A stretch of DNA of 37,964 nt from DAXETY01 sp051155755 (GTDB taxonomy: Bacteria > Desulfobacterota > Desulfobacteria > Desulfobacterales > SG8-13): NCBI GenBank assembly GCA_051155755.1, contig DAXETY010000164.1:1-37964 (forward strand), written 5' to 3'. A program made the translations under genes and the position numbers. The first letter of the stretch is position 1. Every line of letters starts with the position of its first letter. Positions 29,763 to 37,964 of the stretch are shown one piece after another. The notes below the pieces were generated by a model. It was not told the origin of the DNA, did not search any database, and worked only from the letters and a program-made list of their open reading frames with translations.

Positions 29763-31055
29763 TCAGGATTCCATTTCGGGGGCGAAGCGGCGCAACAGCA
29801 TGAAAAGCAACAGCGAAAGAATGGACAGTATTAAAAACACCCAGAACCCCCGGGGGTAACCCAGGTCACCGCTGATCTTGACGAAAAATCCCATCAGGGG
29901 AGGAATTACAAAACCACCGAAAGCACCCAGTCCGCCGACAATGCCGGCCGCACCCCCGACGGCCGCCGGGCTGTACCTGGGCACCAGCTTGAACACCGCG
30001 GCATTGGCGAAACCCATACCCAACGCCAGCAGCATCTGGCCGCTGATGGCGACTGCGAATACCCCGGCCGCCGGGATCATCAACGACGCACCCAATCCAA
30101 CGGTGATGAAAGATAACAGCACGACACGTTCGCCGCCGATACGATCGGACAGAAAACCGCCCAGCACCCGCAAGAGACTCGAAGACAGCGAATACAGGGC
30201 GGTGAGAATGCCGGCCGCCACCAGGCTCATGCCGAAAAATTCCGCCCAATAGGTCGGGAACCAGACCGTCAGGGCGATAAAGCCGCCGAAAGTGATGAAA
30301 TAGAAGAACGTCAATATCCAGGTGCGCCAGTCCGAGGCGGCCTTGCGAAGCGAATCCACCGCCCGGCCGGAGGGGAGCAGCTCTTCCCCGCAGGCCAGCA
30401 GCAGCGCATCCGGGTCGATTTCGATGCCCATCTGGCGGTATTGAAAATAGGGGGCATCCTTCATGAAGGCCGTGACGAGAACAATCAGTGCCACCAGCAT
30501 GAACAGCCAGAGCACGTAGGAAACCGTGAAACCGATGGAGACAACCAGGTAAGGCAGAATGACCGCGAATATACCCGGGGCCAGGTTGCCCAGGCCGGCG
30601 TAAAGGGCCAGGGCCGAGCCCTGGCTGCGCTGCGGATACCAGTAGGACACCGTGGGAATTCCGACGGAGAACACGGCAATTCCGGAGCCGCACAGGATCC
30701 CGAATATCAGGAAAAAAGGATAATAGGCGGTTTGAGGGGTGCGATCCATACTGAAGACCAGGGTGATTCCGGCGATGCCGGCCGTGGCCATCCCCAGCAG
30801 GATCAGGATCGGCTTCTTGCCGCCCGTGCGATCGACCATGGCGCCGAAGGGAATCCGCAGCAGCGAGCCCGTCAAGGCCGGGCTGGCTGCCAGCAGACCC
30901 ATCATGAACGGGGTCATGTCCATGGTTTCGCGCAATTTGGTGACGATGGGGCCGAAGGCCGAGACCCCTGCGAAGCCGCCGAAAAAGGCCAAGGTGGTCC
31001 AGGTCAGGGCCGCCCCCCGGCTCGATTCCGCGCGACATTCATTTTCTTCGGTCAT
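29763..31055 (-). CDS. narK: NarK-type nitrate/nitrite transporter (MFS)
   Basis: 430 residues, twelve predicted membrane helices, major facilitator superfamily. Two Gly-rich nitrate-porter signatures are visible: ALYAGLGNLAPGIFAVILPYL in the first half and AAVGGAAGIVGGLGAFGGF in the second. LRIPFGAMVDRTGGKK is the MFS loop motif. A charged central loop (about 205-235) separates the halves. It brings nitrate in and/or nitrite out across the cytoplasmic membrane, needed because Nar faces the cytoplasm. The start at 31055 precedes MTEENECRAESS. A 230-bp gap to narI contains two repeat arrays. Confidence 0.93.
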   Translation of the reverse strand: MTEENECRAESSRGAALTWTTLAFFGGFAGVSAFGPIVTKLRETMDMTPFMMGLLAASPALTGSLLRIPFGAMVDRTGGKKPILILLGMATAGIAGITLVFSMDRTPQTAYYPFFLIFGILCGSGIAVFSVGIPTVSYWYPQRSQGSALALYAGLGNLAPGIFAVILPYLVVSIGFTVSYVLWLFMLVALIVLVTAFMKDAPYFQYRQMGIEIDPDALLLACGEELLPSGRAVDSLRKAASDWRTWILTFFYFITFGGFIALTVWFPTYWAEFFGMSLVAAGILTALYSLSSSLLRVLGGFLSDRIGGERVVLLSFITVGLGASLMIPAAGVFAVAISGQMLLALGMGFANAAVFKLVPRYSPAAVGGAAGIVGGLGAFGGFVIPPLMGFFVKISGDLGYPRGFWVFLILSILSLLLFMLLRRFAPEMES

Positions 31056-31112
31056 GACCGGTCTCTTTCCTCATCCGTTAGCCCGCTGGCCTGTCGGTCC
31101 GGCGGCTCGATC

Positions 31113-31136
31113 GCCCGTCGGCCTGTCAGCCTGTCG
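31113..31136. repeat. Short tandem repeat, 3 units of 8 bp (GCCNGTCN)
   Basis: GCCCGTCG, GCCTGTCA, GCCTGTCG in the narI-narK gap. A weak, low-copy array; partial further copies lie just before it. Confidence 0.5.
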
Positions 31137-31172
31137 CGATTCACATCCCTGCAAACTTCCGCGTTTCGCCCT

Positions 31173-31208
31173 GACCAATACAACCAATCGAACCAATTGA
31201 ACCAATCA
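31173..31208. repeat. Tandem 9-mer array, 4 units of (A/G)ACCAATNN
   Basis: GACCAATAC, AACCAATCG, AACCAATTG, AACCAATCA in the narI-narK gap. Same unit type and copy number as the arrays at 5961-5996 and 6137-6172, 25 kb away. Confidence 0.8.
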
Positions 31209-31285
31209 AACCGCTTCCGCCGTTTCATCACCTGGAAGCCCCAAATCCGCACATGAAACGATCTTCATGTATTATGCCCCATGCC

Positions 31286-32005
31286 CTAGGCCCGTTCATG
31301 GGCGACCCGCTCGGCCCGCTCCGTCACCGGCGTTTTTTCAGGAGCGCGGCGACGGAACAGCACCAGGCCGCGAAAAGAATAGGCCAGCGGCACACTCCAG
31401 ATGTGCACCAGGCGGCTGAACGGCGAAAATCCCAGTAGCGCCAGGGCCGTTAGGATGTGCAGCTTGTAGCCGATCGGCACCGGCTGCATCAGTTCGGGAC
31501 GGGGCGCGAAAATAACGATGCTGCGGATCCAGGGCGCCACCGTATAGAGCAAGTCGAAGTGACCGAAGGCCACGTTGTACAGGCCGAGCCCGGAGACGAT
31601 GACCAGGCCGACCAGTACCACAAAATCGTTGACCCGCGTGGTTGCCCGGATTCGGGGCCGGGACAGCCGTCGCCACAGCAGCCAAACGGCACCGAAAACC
31701 GCGGCGATGCCGACCACCAGGCCCATCCAGTAAGCGATGGTCGTGTGCGCCGCGGCGTTGATGCCGACCCGGTCGTAAAGGCTTTGGGGAATCAGCAGAC
31801 CGCCGGCATGACCGAGCAACGTCAGAAGGATCCCCCAGTGGAATATCGTCGACGCCCACCGCAGGCTGCCCTTGTCCAGCAGTTCGCTGGAGCGCGCGTT
31901 CCAGTCCAGCGGATCGACCATGTAACGGTAGGCGTGGCCCACCACGAAGACCGTCAGGGCCAGGTAGGGAAACACCAAAAAGGCGATTGTATGGACCAGG
32001 TTCAT
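31286..32005 (-). CDS. narI: Respiratory nitrate reductase, gamma subunit (cytochrome b)
   Basis: 239 residues, five membrane helices. It binds two b haems, oxidises quinol and passes electrons to NarH. The four haem ligands match E. coli NarI in spacing: His56 (FHWG), His66 (GHAGG), His183 (YKLHIL) and His201 (VHIWSVPL). The start at 32005 overlaps the narJ stop by ATGA, so translation is coupled. The C-terminal tail is basic and cytoplasmic. Confidence 0.95.
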   Translation of the reverse strand: MNLVHTIAFLVFPYLALTVFVVGHAYRYMVDPLDWNARSSELLDKGSLRWASTIFHWGILLTLLGHAGGLLIPQSLYDRVGINAAAHTTIAYWMGLVVGIAAVFGAVWLLWRRLSRPRIRATTRVNDFVVLVGLVIVSGLGLYNVAFGHFDLLYTVAPWIRSIVIFAPRPELMQPVPIGYKLHILTALALLGFSPFSRLVHIWSVPLAYSFRGLVLFRRRAPEKTPVTERAERVAHERA

Positions 32006-32628
32006 GACGAACTCTCCGAGGGATCGTTAGGGCATGCTGCCTTGGTTTCCGCCGGAACAACCGCGGCCGAGATCAGGATCTGTACGGCCCCTTCGACAAC
32101 CCGGGCATAGGGACTTTCGAGGGCAGACAGGCGTTTTGCCAGTGAGCCCGGAACTTCCAAGATGGCGTCAAACAACCCGTCGTCGATCCAGTGGGGCTGC
32201 CGCGAACAAAATTCCAGCACCAGGGCCAGATGATCCGGCAGCTCACTGCTGTCGCACTCGTATCCGGCCTGTATATAGATCTCCATCAGCCGGGCCAGTA
32301 CCCGCCCTCGTTTTTCGTCGTCCCCCCAGCGATGGTAGGTCAGATTCAGGCAGGTCTCCGGGTTCAAATCGAATGCGGCGGTATAGGCTTCCTGAACCTT
32401 CAGCGGCGGGGTTTCCATCAGATACTCGCAAAACGGCCGCAAGTTCCGGCGCACCGACGCATCCGGCCAGCGGTCGATAACCGCTTTCAAGTCCGGCAGT
32501 TCCGCCAGAAACGCCTCATCGGGATACTGCAGCAGATAGGAAATCAACTTCAGACCGGCGGGATCGGGTTTCGGAGGTGCGGCCGCCTTCCGTCTGTCGT
32601 GCTCCGAAGTTGTCGATTCGGATCTCAT
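32002..32628 (-). CDS. narJ: Nitrate reductase assembly chaperone
   Basis: 208 residues, TorD/DmsD/NarJ fold. LLQYPDEAFLAELPDLKAVI and ETCLNLTYHRWGDDEKRGRVLARLMEIYIQAGY are typical NarJ segments. NarJ binds apo-NarG, helps molybdenum cofactor insertion and is not part of the final enzyme. The start at 32628 has no strong ribosome site. An unusually long 226-bp gap, with a heptamer repeat, separates it from narH, so lower or separate expression is possible. It overlaps narI by 4 bp. Confidence 0.92.
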   Translation of the reverse strand: MRSESTTSEHDRRKAAAPPKPDPAGLKLISYLLQYPDEAFLAELPDLKAVIDRWPDASVRRNLRPFCEYLMETPPLKVQEAYTAAFDLNPETCLNLTYHRWGDDEKRGRVLARLMEIYIQAGYECDSSELPDHLALVLEFCSRQPHWIDDGLFDAILEVPGSLAKRLSALESPYARVVEGAVQILISAAVVPAETKAACPNDPSESSS

Positions 32629-32645
32629 TTGAGTTTCAATTTCGG

Positions 32646-32673
32646 GTTGCGTGTTGCGCGTTGCGCGTTGTGC
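32646..32673. repeat. Short tandem repeat, 4 units of 7 bp (GTTGYGY)
   Basis: GTTGCGT, GTTGCGC, GTTGCGC, GTTGTGC just upstream of narJ, inside the nar operon. The rest of the narH-narJ gap shows no gene. Confidence 0.7.
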
Positions 32674-32854
32674 CGGATACGCGTTTGAAAAACCACTCCG
32701 ACGACCTTCGCTGGCCCGGGCGGTTGGCCCGTTCTCCGCTTCTCGGTTTCCCCGGCTCCATCATTTCACCGATTCGCCCGCTCCCCGTGTCGCCGGTTCG
32801 GAATCGAACGAGGCCGGATATTCCATTCCGTTTTTCTTTTTTCGGCGAGCCACC

Positions 32855-34276
32855 CTACGCCACTGGATACCCCAGCGCCCCCTGGTCCCGATGAACCCGG
32901 GTTTCGTCGTCGCGTTGCAGCGTGGGCACCACGTAACGCTCCTCGATGGGGGCGATGGCAAGCAGCCGGTACATGGCCCGGGCATCTTCGACGTTCAATC
33001 CGAGCTTTTCCAGAATTTGATTGTCGGCGTTTCCCTCCACCCGCTCGGATCGCATGAAAGCCCGTAATGCGGCCAGGCGACCGAGGGCCAACCGCACCGG
33101 AGCTTCGTCACCGGCCGTGAGCAGGTTGGCCAGATAGGTGATCGGGATCCGCAGGGCATCGACTGCGGCCGGCAGTTCTTCCGTCCGGTTTTGGTCGGCC
33201 ACCGGGCTCAAGGGCGGCACGTACCAGACCATGGGCAGGGTGCGAAACTCAGGGTGCAGCGGCAGCGCCAGCCGCCATTGTTTGGCCAGTTTCCATACCG
33301 GCGAACGGCGGGCCGCCTCCAGAAACGGTTCGGCAATGCCCTGGTTTGCGGCTGCGCGGGCGACTTCCGGATCGTTGGCATCGAGCATCAGATCCAGCTG
33401 GGCCGGATAGAGTTCCTTCGGATTTTCGCAGGCGGCCGCGGCGGCGACTTTTTCCAGATTATAGAGGATCACCCCCACGTAGCGGATCCGACCCACGCAG
33501 GTCAGGGCGCACAGGGTCGTCATGCCGGCCTCGACTCGCGGATAGCAGAAGATGCACTTTTCCGCCCGCCCGGTGGTCCAGTTGAAGTAGGTCTTTTTGT
33601 AGGGGCAGCCGGACACGCAGTAGCGCCAGCCGCGGCAGCGCTCCTGGTCCACCAGCACGATGCCGTCTTCCTCGCGTTTGTACAGCGCCCCCGAGGGACA
33701 GGAAGCAGCGCAGGCCGGATTCAGGCAGTGCTCGCACAACCGCGGCAGCCAGAACATGAACACGTTTTTAAACGCCAGGTAGGTCCGGTAATCCAAATTC
33801 GCAAAATTGACATCGCCGCCGCCGGTCTGGCTGACCCCCGCCAGGTCATCCTCCCAGTTGGGTCCCCAGCGCAATCGGATGGGGTCGCCGCTGATCTGGG
33901 ATTTGGGCCGGATGGACGGCTGATTCCGTTTGACCGGACTGGAAATCAGCTTGCCGTAATCGTAGGTCCAGGGCTCGTAATATTCATCGATGCCGGGCAG
34001 GTCCGGATTGTGAAAAATATTGAGCAGCTTGTGGGCGCGGCCGCCGCTGCGTAGCGTCAGTTTGCCCCGGCGCAGATGCCAGCCGCCCCTGTGCACGCGC
34101 TGGTCTTCCCACTTGCGGGGGTATCCGATTCCGGGCTTACTCTCCACGTTGTTATACCAGATGTACTCGGCGCCCTTGCGGCTGGTCCACACGTTCTTGC
34201 AGGGGATGCTGCAGGTATGGCAGCCGATGCACTTGTCCAGGTTCAAGACCATCGCCATCTGGGCCTTAATCTTCAT
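32855..34276 (-). CDS. narH: Respiratory nitrate reductase, beta subunit
   Basis: 473 residues (E. coli NarH has 512). It carries four Fe-S clusters between NarI and NarG. Cys motifs are CIGCHTCSIPC (16-26), CEHCLNPACAASC, CRGWRYCVSGC and CIFCYPRVEAGMTTLCALTC. The Trp in CRGW marks the [3Fe-4S] cluster, as in E. coli. KPGIGYPRKWEDQ, GPNWEDDLAG and ALPLHPEFRTLPMVWYVPPLSP are NarH hallmarks. The start at 34276 lies inside the narG 3' end, overlapping by 11 bp. Confidence 0.97.
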   Translation of the reverse strand: MKIKAQMAMVLNLDKCIGCHTCSIPCKNVWTSRKGAEYIWYNNVESKPGIGYPRKWEDQRVHRGGWHLRRGKLTLRSGGRAHKLLNIFHNPDLPGIDEYYEPWTYDYGKLISSPVKRNQPSIRPKSQISGDPIRLRWGPNWEDDLAGVSQTGGGDVNFANLDYRTYLAFKNVFMFWLPRLCEHCLNPACAASCPSGALYKREEDGIVLVDQERCRGWRYCVSGCPYKKTYFNWTTGRAEKCIFCYPRVEAGMTTLCALTCVGRIRYVGVILYNLEKVAAAAACENPKELYPAQLDLMLDANDPEVARAAANQGIAEPFLEAARRSPVWKLAKQWRLALPLHPEFRTLPMVWYVPPLSPVADQNRTEELPAAVDALRIPITYLANLLTAGDEAPVRLALGRLAALRAFMRSERVEGNADNQILEKLGLNVEDARAMYRLLAIAPIEERYVVPTLQRDDETRVHRDQGALGYPVA

Positions 34277-37200
34277 ACCAGTCGACCTTCCCGGCCTTGC
34301 GCACCACGATTATCTCGTCCCGCTGGGATCCGATGGGACCATAGTAGTTGAATCCATAGCTCAACTGGGCGTAAGCGCCGATCATGTGGGTGGGTTTGAC
34401 CACGATGCGGGTGACGCTGTTGTGAGTTCCACCCCGCTGCCGCGACAGTTTGGAGCCGGGTGTGTTGATGAGCCGTTCCTGGGCGTGGTACATGAAGGCC
34501 TTGCCCGGCGGAATTCGATGGCTGACCACCGCCTTGGCCACCACCACGCCGTTTACGTTGAAACACTCCACCCAATCGTTGTCCTGAATGTCGATCGAAG
34601 CGGCGTCGTCGTTGTTGATCCAGATGGCCTCTCCGCCCCGAAACAGCGTCAGCATGGTCAGGGTGTCCGAATAGCTGCTGTGGATCGACCACTTGGAATG
34701 CGGTGTCAGGTAGTTGAGCACCAGCTCCTGACCGGGTTCGCGCTCCATCCGGGTGGTTCCCAAGGCCTGCATGTCAAGCGGGGGGCGATACAGCGGCAGG
34801 GCTTCTCCGAAGGCCCGCATCCAGGGATGGTCCTGGTAAATCTGGGCTCGTCCGGTCAGGGTGCGAAACGGCACCTTTTCCTCCACGTTGATTACGAAGG
34901 GGGAGTAGCGCCGGTCTTCGGTTTCAATGCCGCTCCAGATCGGCGAGGTGATAATCTTGCGCGGCTGGGCGCTGATATCGGCGAAGGAGAACCGGTCGTT
35001 GCGGCGTTCGATGCTCAAGTGGGTCAGGGAGCGGCCGGTTTTTTTCTCCACCGCCTTCCAGGACTTCACTGCGGTCGGGCCGTTGGTCTCCGGTGCCAGC
35101 TTCAAAATGGCCTCGGCGGCCTGCTTGGCGGTTTCCAGCGACGGCATTCCGATGGATATGCCCTCGGCGGTGATCGTTCCCAGGATTTGCTTCAATTCCC
35201 CGTATTCCTCCTCGGCCTTCCAGGCGACGCCTTTGGAGCCCAGCCCCGGGTCGGCGGCCAACGGTCCCAGGGCGGTCATCATCTTGTAGGTGTTGGGGAA
35301 ATCGCGTTCCACCACCGTGAGCACCGGCAGGGTTTTGCCCGCCACCGCTTCGACTTCGCCGCGGGCCCAGTCCCGCACCTCGGCCTGGGCGATTTCACCG
35401 GGGCTGTCGTGCATCAGGGGGGTGGCCACCAGGTCCTTGCGCACCCCGAGGTGCTTTGCCGCCAGCGCCGAGAATCGTTCGGCAATGATTTTGAACTGCT
35501 CCCAGTTGGTGCGCGCTTGCCAGGGGGGATCCACCGCCGGATTGAACGGATGGATGAACGGATGCATGTCGGTGGTGCTCAAATCGTGCATCTCGTACCA
35601 ACCGGCCGCCGGCAGGGCCACGTCGGCATACAAGGCGCTGGTGGACATCCGCAGCTCCGAGGTGACCAGCAAATCGAGCTTGCCTTCCGGGGCGGGCTCG
35701 CGCCATTGCACCGTTTCGGGCCGAAGTGGACTGTCGGTGTTGAACACCGCACTATCGCACCCCAGCAGGTGCTTGAGGAAATATTCGTGTCCTTTGCCGC
35801 TGGCGCCCAGCAGGTTGGCGCGCCACAGGAACAGCACGCGCGGAAAATTGGCCGGATTGTCGGGATCCTGGACCGCAAACTGCAGGTCGCCGCGCCGGAT
35901 GCGATCCACGACGTCGGCGACGATATTCTCGTCGCTGTCTGCGCCCCTGCCTTGAGCCTCCCGGCAGAGTTTCAGTGGATTGCGGTCGAACTGGGGATAG
36001 GACGGCAGCCAGCCCAGACGGGCGGCCAGTGCATTGCAGTCGGCCGGATGACGCGGAGTGGCAATGTCTTCGGCGATGGGCGAGCGCAATGCTTCCAGGT
36101 CGAGGGTATCGTAACGCCACTGATCGGTGGCGAAATAGAAAAACGAGGTGCCGTTCTGCTGGCGCGGCGGTCGGCGCCAGTCCAGGCCGAAAGCCAGTTG
36201 GGCCCAGGCCGCCTGGGGGCGCACCTTTTCCTGACCGACGTAATGGGCCCAGCCGCCGCCGTTGACGCCCTGGCAGCCGCACAGGGTGGTCAGGTTCAAG
36301 ATGGCGCGGTAGGTGGTGTCGCTGTGGTACCAGTGATTGGTGCCCGCGCCCAGAAAAATCATCGACTTGCCGCGGGTTTTGGCCGCATTGTCGGCAAACT
36401 CCCGCGCCACCCGGATGGTGTCCCGGCGGGCAACCCCGGTGATGGCTTCCTGCCAGGCCGGGGTATAGGCCGTCGCATCGTCGTAGTTGCGCGGATAATC
36501 GCCGGGCGGCATTTCGGCGGTGTCCCCGGTCCAAACGCCCAACTGGGCGGCCAGCAGGTCGAACACCGTGGTCACCTCCAGTGTGCCGGAGGCGGTCTCG
36601 ACGGTTTTAACCGGCACCGATCCGCTGTGCACCGCCGCATGGTGCGATTCGAACAGGGGGAAGCGCACCGTGCGGCGGCCTTCGTTGTCCCGGGCAAAGC
36701 TCAAGCGGGGATCGACGGGCGAGCCGTCTCCGGTGCCGGTCAAGTCCAGGTTCCAGCGGCCGCCCGCTTCCCAGCGAAACCCGATACTGCCGTTGGGTAC
36801 CCGGAACGATTTTTCGTTATCGTCGAAAACCACCGTTTTCCAGCGGCCGGAGGGGCCGTCTTCTCCCAGGTCGGCTGCCCGCAGAAAGGCTCCCGGCACG
36901 CGCCGGTGATCCTTGCCCTGTGTTTCCAGCACCACCAGAAACGGCAGGTCGGTGTAGGTTTTGACATAGTCCTGAAAATAATCGACCCGGCGCTCGACGA
37001 AAAATTCCTTGAGCACCACGTGGGTCATAGCCATTGCCAGGGCCGCGTCCGTGCCGGCCCGCGCCGGTAGCCAGGTATCGGCGAATTTGACGTACTCGGC
37101 GTAATCCGGAGCCACGGCCGTCACCCGGGCCCCCCGGTAGCGCGCCTCGGAGTAAAAATGGGCGTCCGGAGAGCGGGTCATGGGGAGATTGGTGCCCCAT

Positions 37201-37964
37201 ACGATCATGTAGGTGGACTCGAACCAGTCGGCGCTTTCGGGAACGTCGGTCTGCTCGCCCCACACCTGGGGCGAGGCCGGCGGCAGATCGCAGTACCAGT
37301 CGTAGAAGCTGATCATCGAGCCGCCGATCAAAGAAAGGAAACGGGCCCCGGAGGCGTAGCAGACCATGGACATGGCCGGGATGGGCGTAAAGCCGAAAAT
37401 TCGATCCGGGCCGTAGTGGTCGATGGTGTGCACCAGCGCGGCGGCCGTAAGGTCGGCGGCTTCTTCCCAGGATACGCGCACAAAACCGCCTTTGCCTCGC
37501 AGGCGTTGATAAGCCCTGCGTTTTTCAGGATCTTCGACGATGCTGCGCCAGGCCTCGACCGGGTCCGGATGCTGCGAGAGTGCACTGCGCCACATTTGCA
37601 GCAGTTCGGAGCGCACCAAGGGGTGTTTGAGCCGGACCGGACTGTATGTGTACCACGAATAGGTGGCCCCGCGCGGGCAGCCCCGGGGCTCATGATTGGG
37701 ATAGCCGCTGCCGCAGGCCGGATAGTCGGTGCACTGGGTTTCCCAGACGATGATGCCGTTTTTGACATAGACATCCCAGGAACAGGAACCGGTGCAGTTC
37801 ACCCCGTGGGTGGAGCGCACCTTCTTGTCGTACTGCCAGCGCCGGCGGTAGAAATCTTCCCAGTCCCGCTGTCCGCAGCGAATTTCGCCCCAGCCGTCTC
37901 CGAGTTTTTCTTCGCGACAGCCGTGCCGCCCCCCGCGCGGACGCAGGAATCTAAGTTTCTGAAA
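34266..37964 (-). CDS. narG: Respiratory nitrate reductase, alpha subunit, 5' end cut by window edge
   Basis: 1232 residues are visible; only a few N-terminal residues are missing. It is the molybdo-bis-PGD catalytic subunit reducing nitrate to nitrite. The visible start (QKLRFLRPRGG) resembles the NarG N-terminal tail and shows no twin-Arg signal, so the enzyme should face the cytoplasm. VRSTHGVNCTGSCSWDVYVKNG holds the His and two Cys of the FS0 [4Fe-4S] cluster, completed by the Cys of NHEPRGCPRG. YCDLPPASPQVWGEQTDVPESADW contains the Mo-ligand Asp. The C-terminal part (SIHSSYSDTLTMLTLF, DWVECFNVNGVVVAKA, KPTHMIGAYAQLSYGFNYYGP) is typical. The codon at 37820 that could be read as a start is an internal GTG. 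First visible gene of the operon; its promoter is outside the window. NxrA-like nitrite oxidoreductases are more distant and fit less well. Confidence 0.96.
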   Translation of the reverse strand, partial: FQKLRFLRPRGGRHGCREEKLGDGWGEIRCGQRDWEDFYRRRWQYDKKVRSTHGVNCTGSCSWDVYVKNGIIVWETQCTDYPACGSGYPNHEPRGCPRGATYSWYTYSPVRLKHPLVRSELLQMWRSALSQHPDPVEAWRSIVEDPEKRRAYQRLRGKGGFVRVSWEEAADLTAAALVHTIDHYGPDRIFGFTPIPAMSMVCYASGARFLSLIGGSMISFYDWYCDLPPASPQVWGEQTDVPESADWFESTYMIVWGTNLPMTRSPDAHFYSEARYRGARVTAVAPDYAEYVKFADTWLPARAGTDAALAMAMTHVVLKEFFVERRVDYFQDYVKTYTDLPFLVVLETQGKDHRRVPGAFLRAADLGEDGPSGRWKTVVFDDNEKSFRVPNGSIGFRWEAGGRWNLDLTGTGDGSPVDPRLSFARDNEGRRTVRFPLFESHHAAVHSGSVPVKTVETASGTLEVTTVFDLLAAQLGVWTGDTAEMPPGDYPRNYDDATAYTPAWQEAITGVARRDTIRVAREFADNAAKTRGKSMIFLGAGTNHWYHSDTTYRAILNLTTLCGCQGVNGGGWAHYVGQEKVRPQAAWAQLAFGLDWRRPPRQQNGTSFFYFATDQWRYDTLDLEALRSPIAEDIATPRHPADCNALAARLGWLPSYPQFDRNPLKLCREAQGRGADSDENIVADVVDRIRRGDLQFAVQDPDNPANFPRVLFLWRANLLGASGKGHEYFLKHLLGCDSAVFNTDSPLRPETVQWREPAPEGKLDLLVTSELRMSTSALYADVALPAAGWYEMHDLSTTDMHPFIHPFNPAVDPPWQARTNWEQFKIIAERFSALAAKHLGVRKDLVATPLMHDSPGEIAQAEVRDWARGEVEAVAGKTLPVLTVVERDFPNTYKMMTALGPLAADPGLGSKGVAWKAEEEYGELKQILGTITAEGISIGMPSLETAKQAAEAILKLAPETNGPTAVKSWKAVEKKTGRSLTHLSIERRNDRFSFADISAQPRKIITSPIWSGIETEDRRYSPFVINVEEKVPFRTLTGRAQIYQDHPWMRAFGEALPLYRPPLDMQALGTTRMEREPGQELVLNYLTPHSKWSIHSSYSDTLTMLTLFRGGEAIWINNDDAASIDIQDNDWVECFNVNGVVVAKAVVSHRIPPGKAFMYHAQERLINTPGSKLSRQRGGTHNSVTRIVVKPTHMIGAYAQLSYGFNYYGPIGSQRDEIIVVRKAGKVDWYED

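Noticed and set aside
34020..37070. A 1016-codon open frame on the plus strand opposite narG and narH
   Set aside because: It is antisense to a gene with conserved catalytic motifs; high GC third positions leave mirror frames open. No family motifs, and composition rich in Gly/His/Gln/Arg as expected from shadow translation.
37945..37964. Similarity of the right window end (CTAAGTTTCTGAAA) to the inner part of the 12454-12555 element
   Set aside because: These bases are the narG N-terminal codons in frame (QKLRFL...), so the likeness is chance.
1..37964. Search for CRISPR arrays, insertion sequences, phage genes, tRNA and rRNA
   Set aside because: No regular spacer-repeat pattern, transposase or integrase motif, or recognisable RNA gene was seen; the short tandem arrays have no spacers.

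Overview
The window looks like chromosomal DNA from an anaerobic or facultatively anaerobic Desulfobacterota (sulfate-reducer-like) bacterium. The evidence is a flavodiiron protein with rubredoxin, a class I hybrid cluster protein next to an HcpR-like regulator, a small c7-like multihaem cytochrome, high GC coding sequence and strong Shine-Dalgarno sites. The taxon is inferred from gene content only. I see no rRNA, tRNA, CRISPR array, transposase or phage gene.

Layout. Bases 1-4022 (minus strand) hold a redox-defence cluster: rubredoxin-like protein, flavodoxin, zinc-ribbon protein, three-haem cytochrome, an FMN-reductase fused to a dead arsenate-reductase/phosphatase domain, rubredoxin, and a flavodiiron protein cut by the left edge. 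Bases 4308-8804 hold an Hcp module: a ferredoxin-like protein, a zinc-ribbon protein with a degenerate HD domain, hcp, and a divergent Crp/Fnr regulator. TTGAC-N4-GTCAA-type operators sit at the same distance from the -10 box in front of hcp and of the zinc-ribbon/HD gene. Bases 8943-12259 (plus) hold a Cys-rich exported protein, a DUF2318 protein and an FtsX/MacB-type ABC transporter. After a strong promoter and a 102-bp inverted repeat come a myo-inositol-phosphate-synthase-like gene, translationally coupled to a TIM-barrel isomerase (12707-14727). Next are a stand-alone cyclic-nucleotide-binding protein, an MDR oxidoreductase and a convergent acyl-CoA dehydrogenase.

Bases 18257-23265 encode a complete pyruvate-type dehydrogenase complex (E1 alpha, E1 beta, E2, E3). 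Opposite it lie a lone receiver protein, a PA2778-like cysteine peptidase lipoprotein and two PA2779-like membrane proteins. A SAM methyltransferase, an Mn-type superoxide dismutase, a sugar nucleotidyltransferase and a universal stress protein follow. The right end (29101-37964, minus) is a respiratory nitrate reductase locus in the order narG-narH-narJ-narI-narK-fmdE; narG runs off the right edge.

How it fits together. Nar makes nitrite and, indirectly, NO. Hcp, the flavodiiron protein with its rubredoxins and flavodoxin, and the superoxide dismutase are known detoxifiers of NO, O2 or superoxide. The PDH complex and Nar together point to an organism with real respiratory flexibility. The most novel items are: the HcpR-type operator pair defining a small regulon that includes the degenerate-HD protein and its ferredoxin partner; the flavin reductase fused to an arsenate-reductase-like domain that has lost its catalytic residues; a possible ribosome-site-masking leader before fprA; and a recurring type of short tandem repeat array (mostly four units of 7 or 9 bp) in at least five intergenic gaps, two of which form a long inverted pair.
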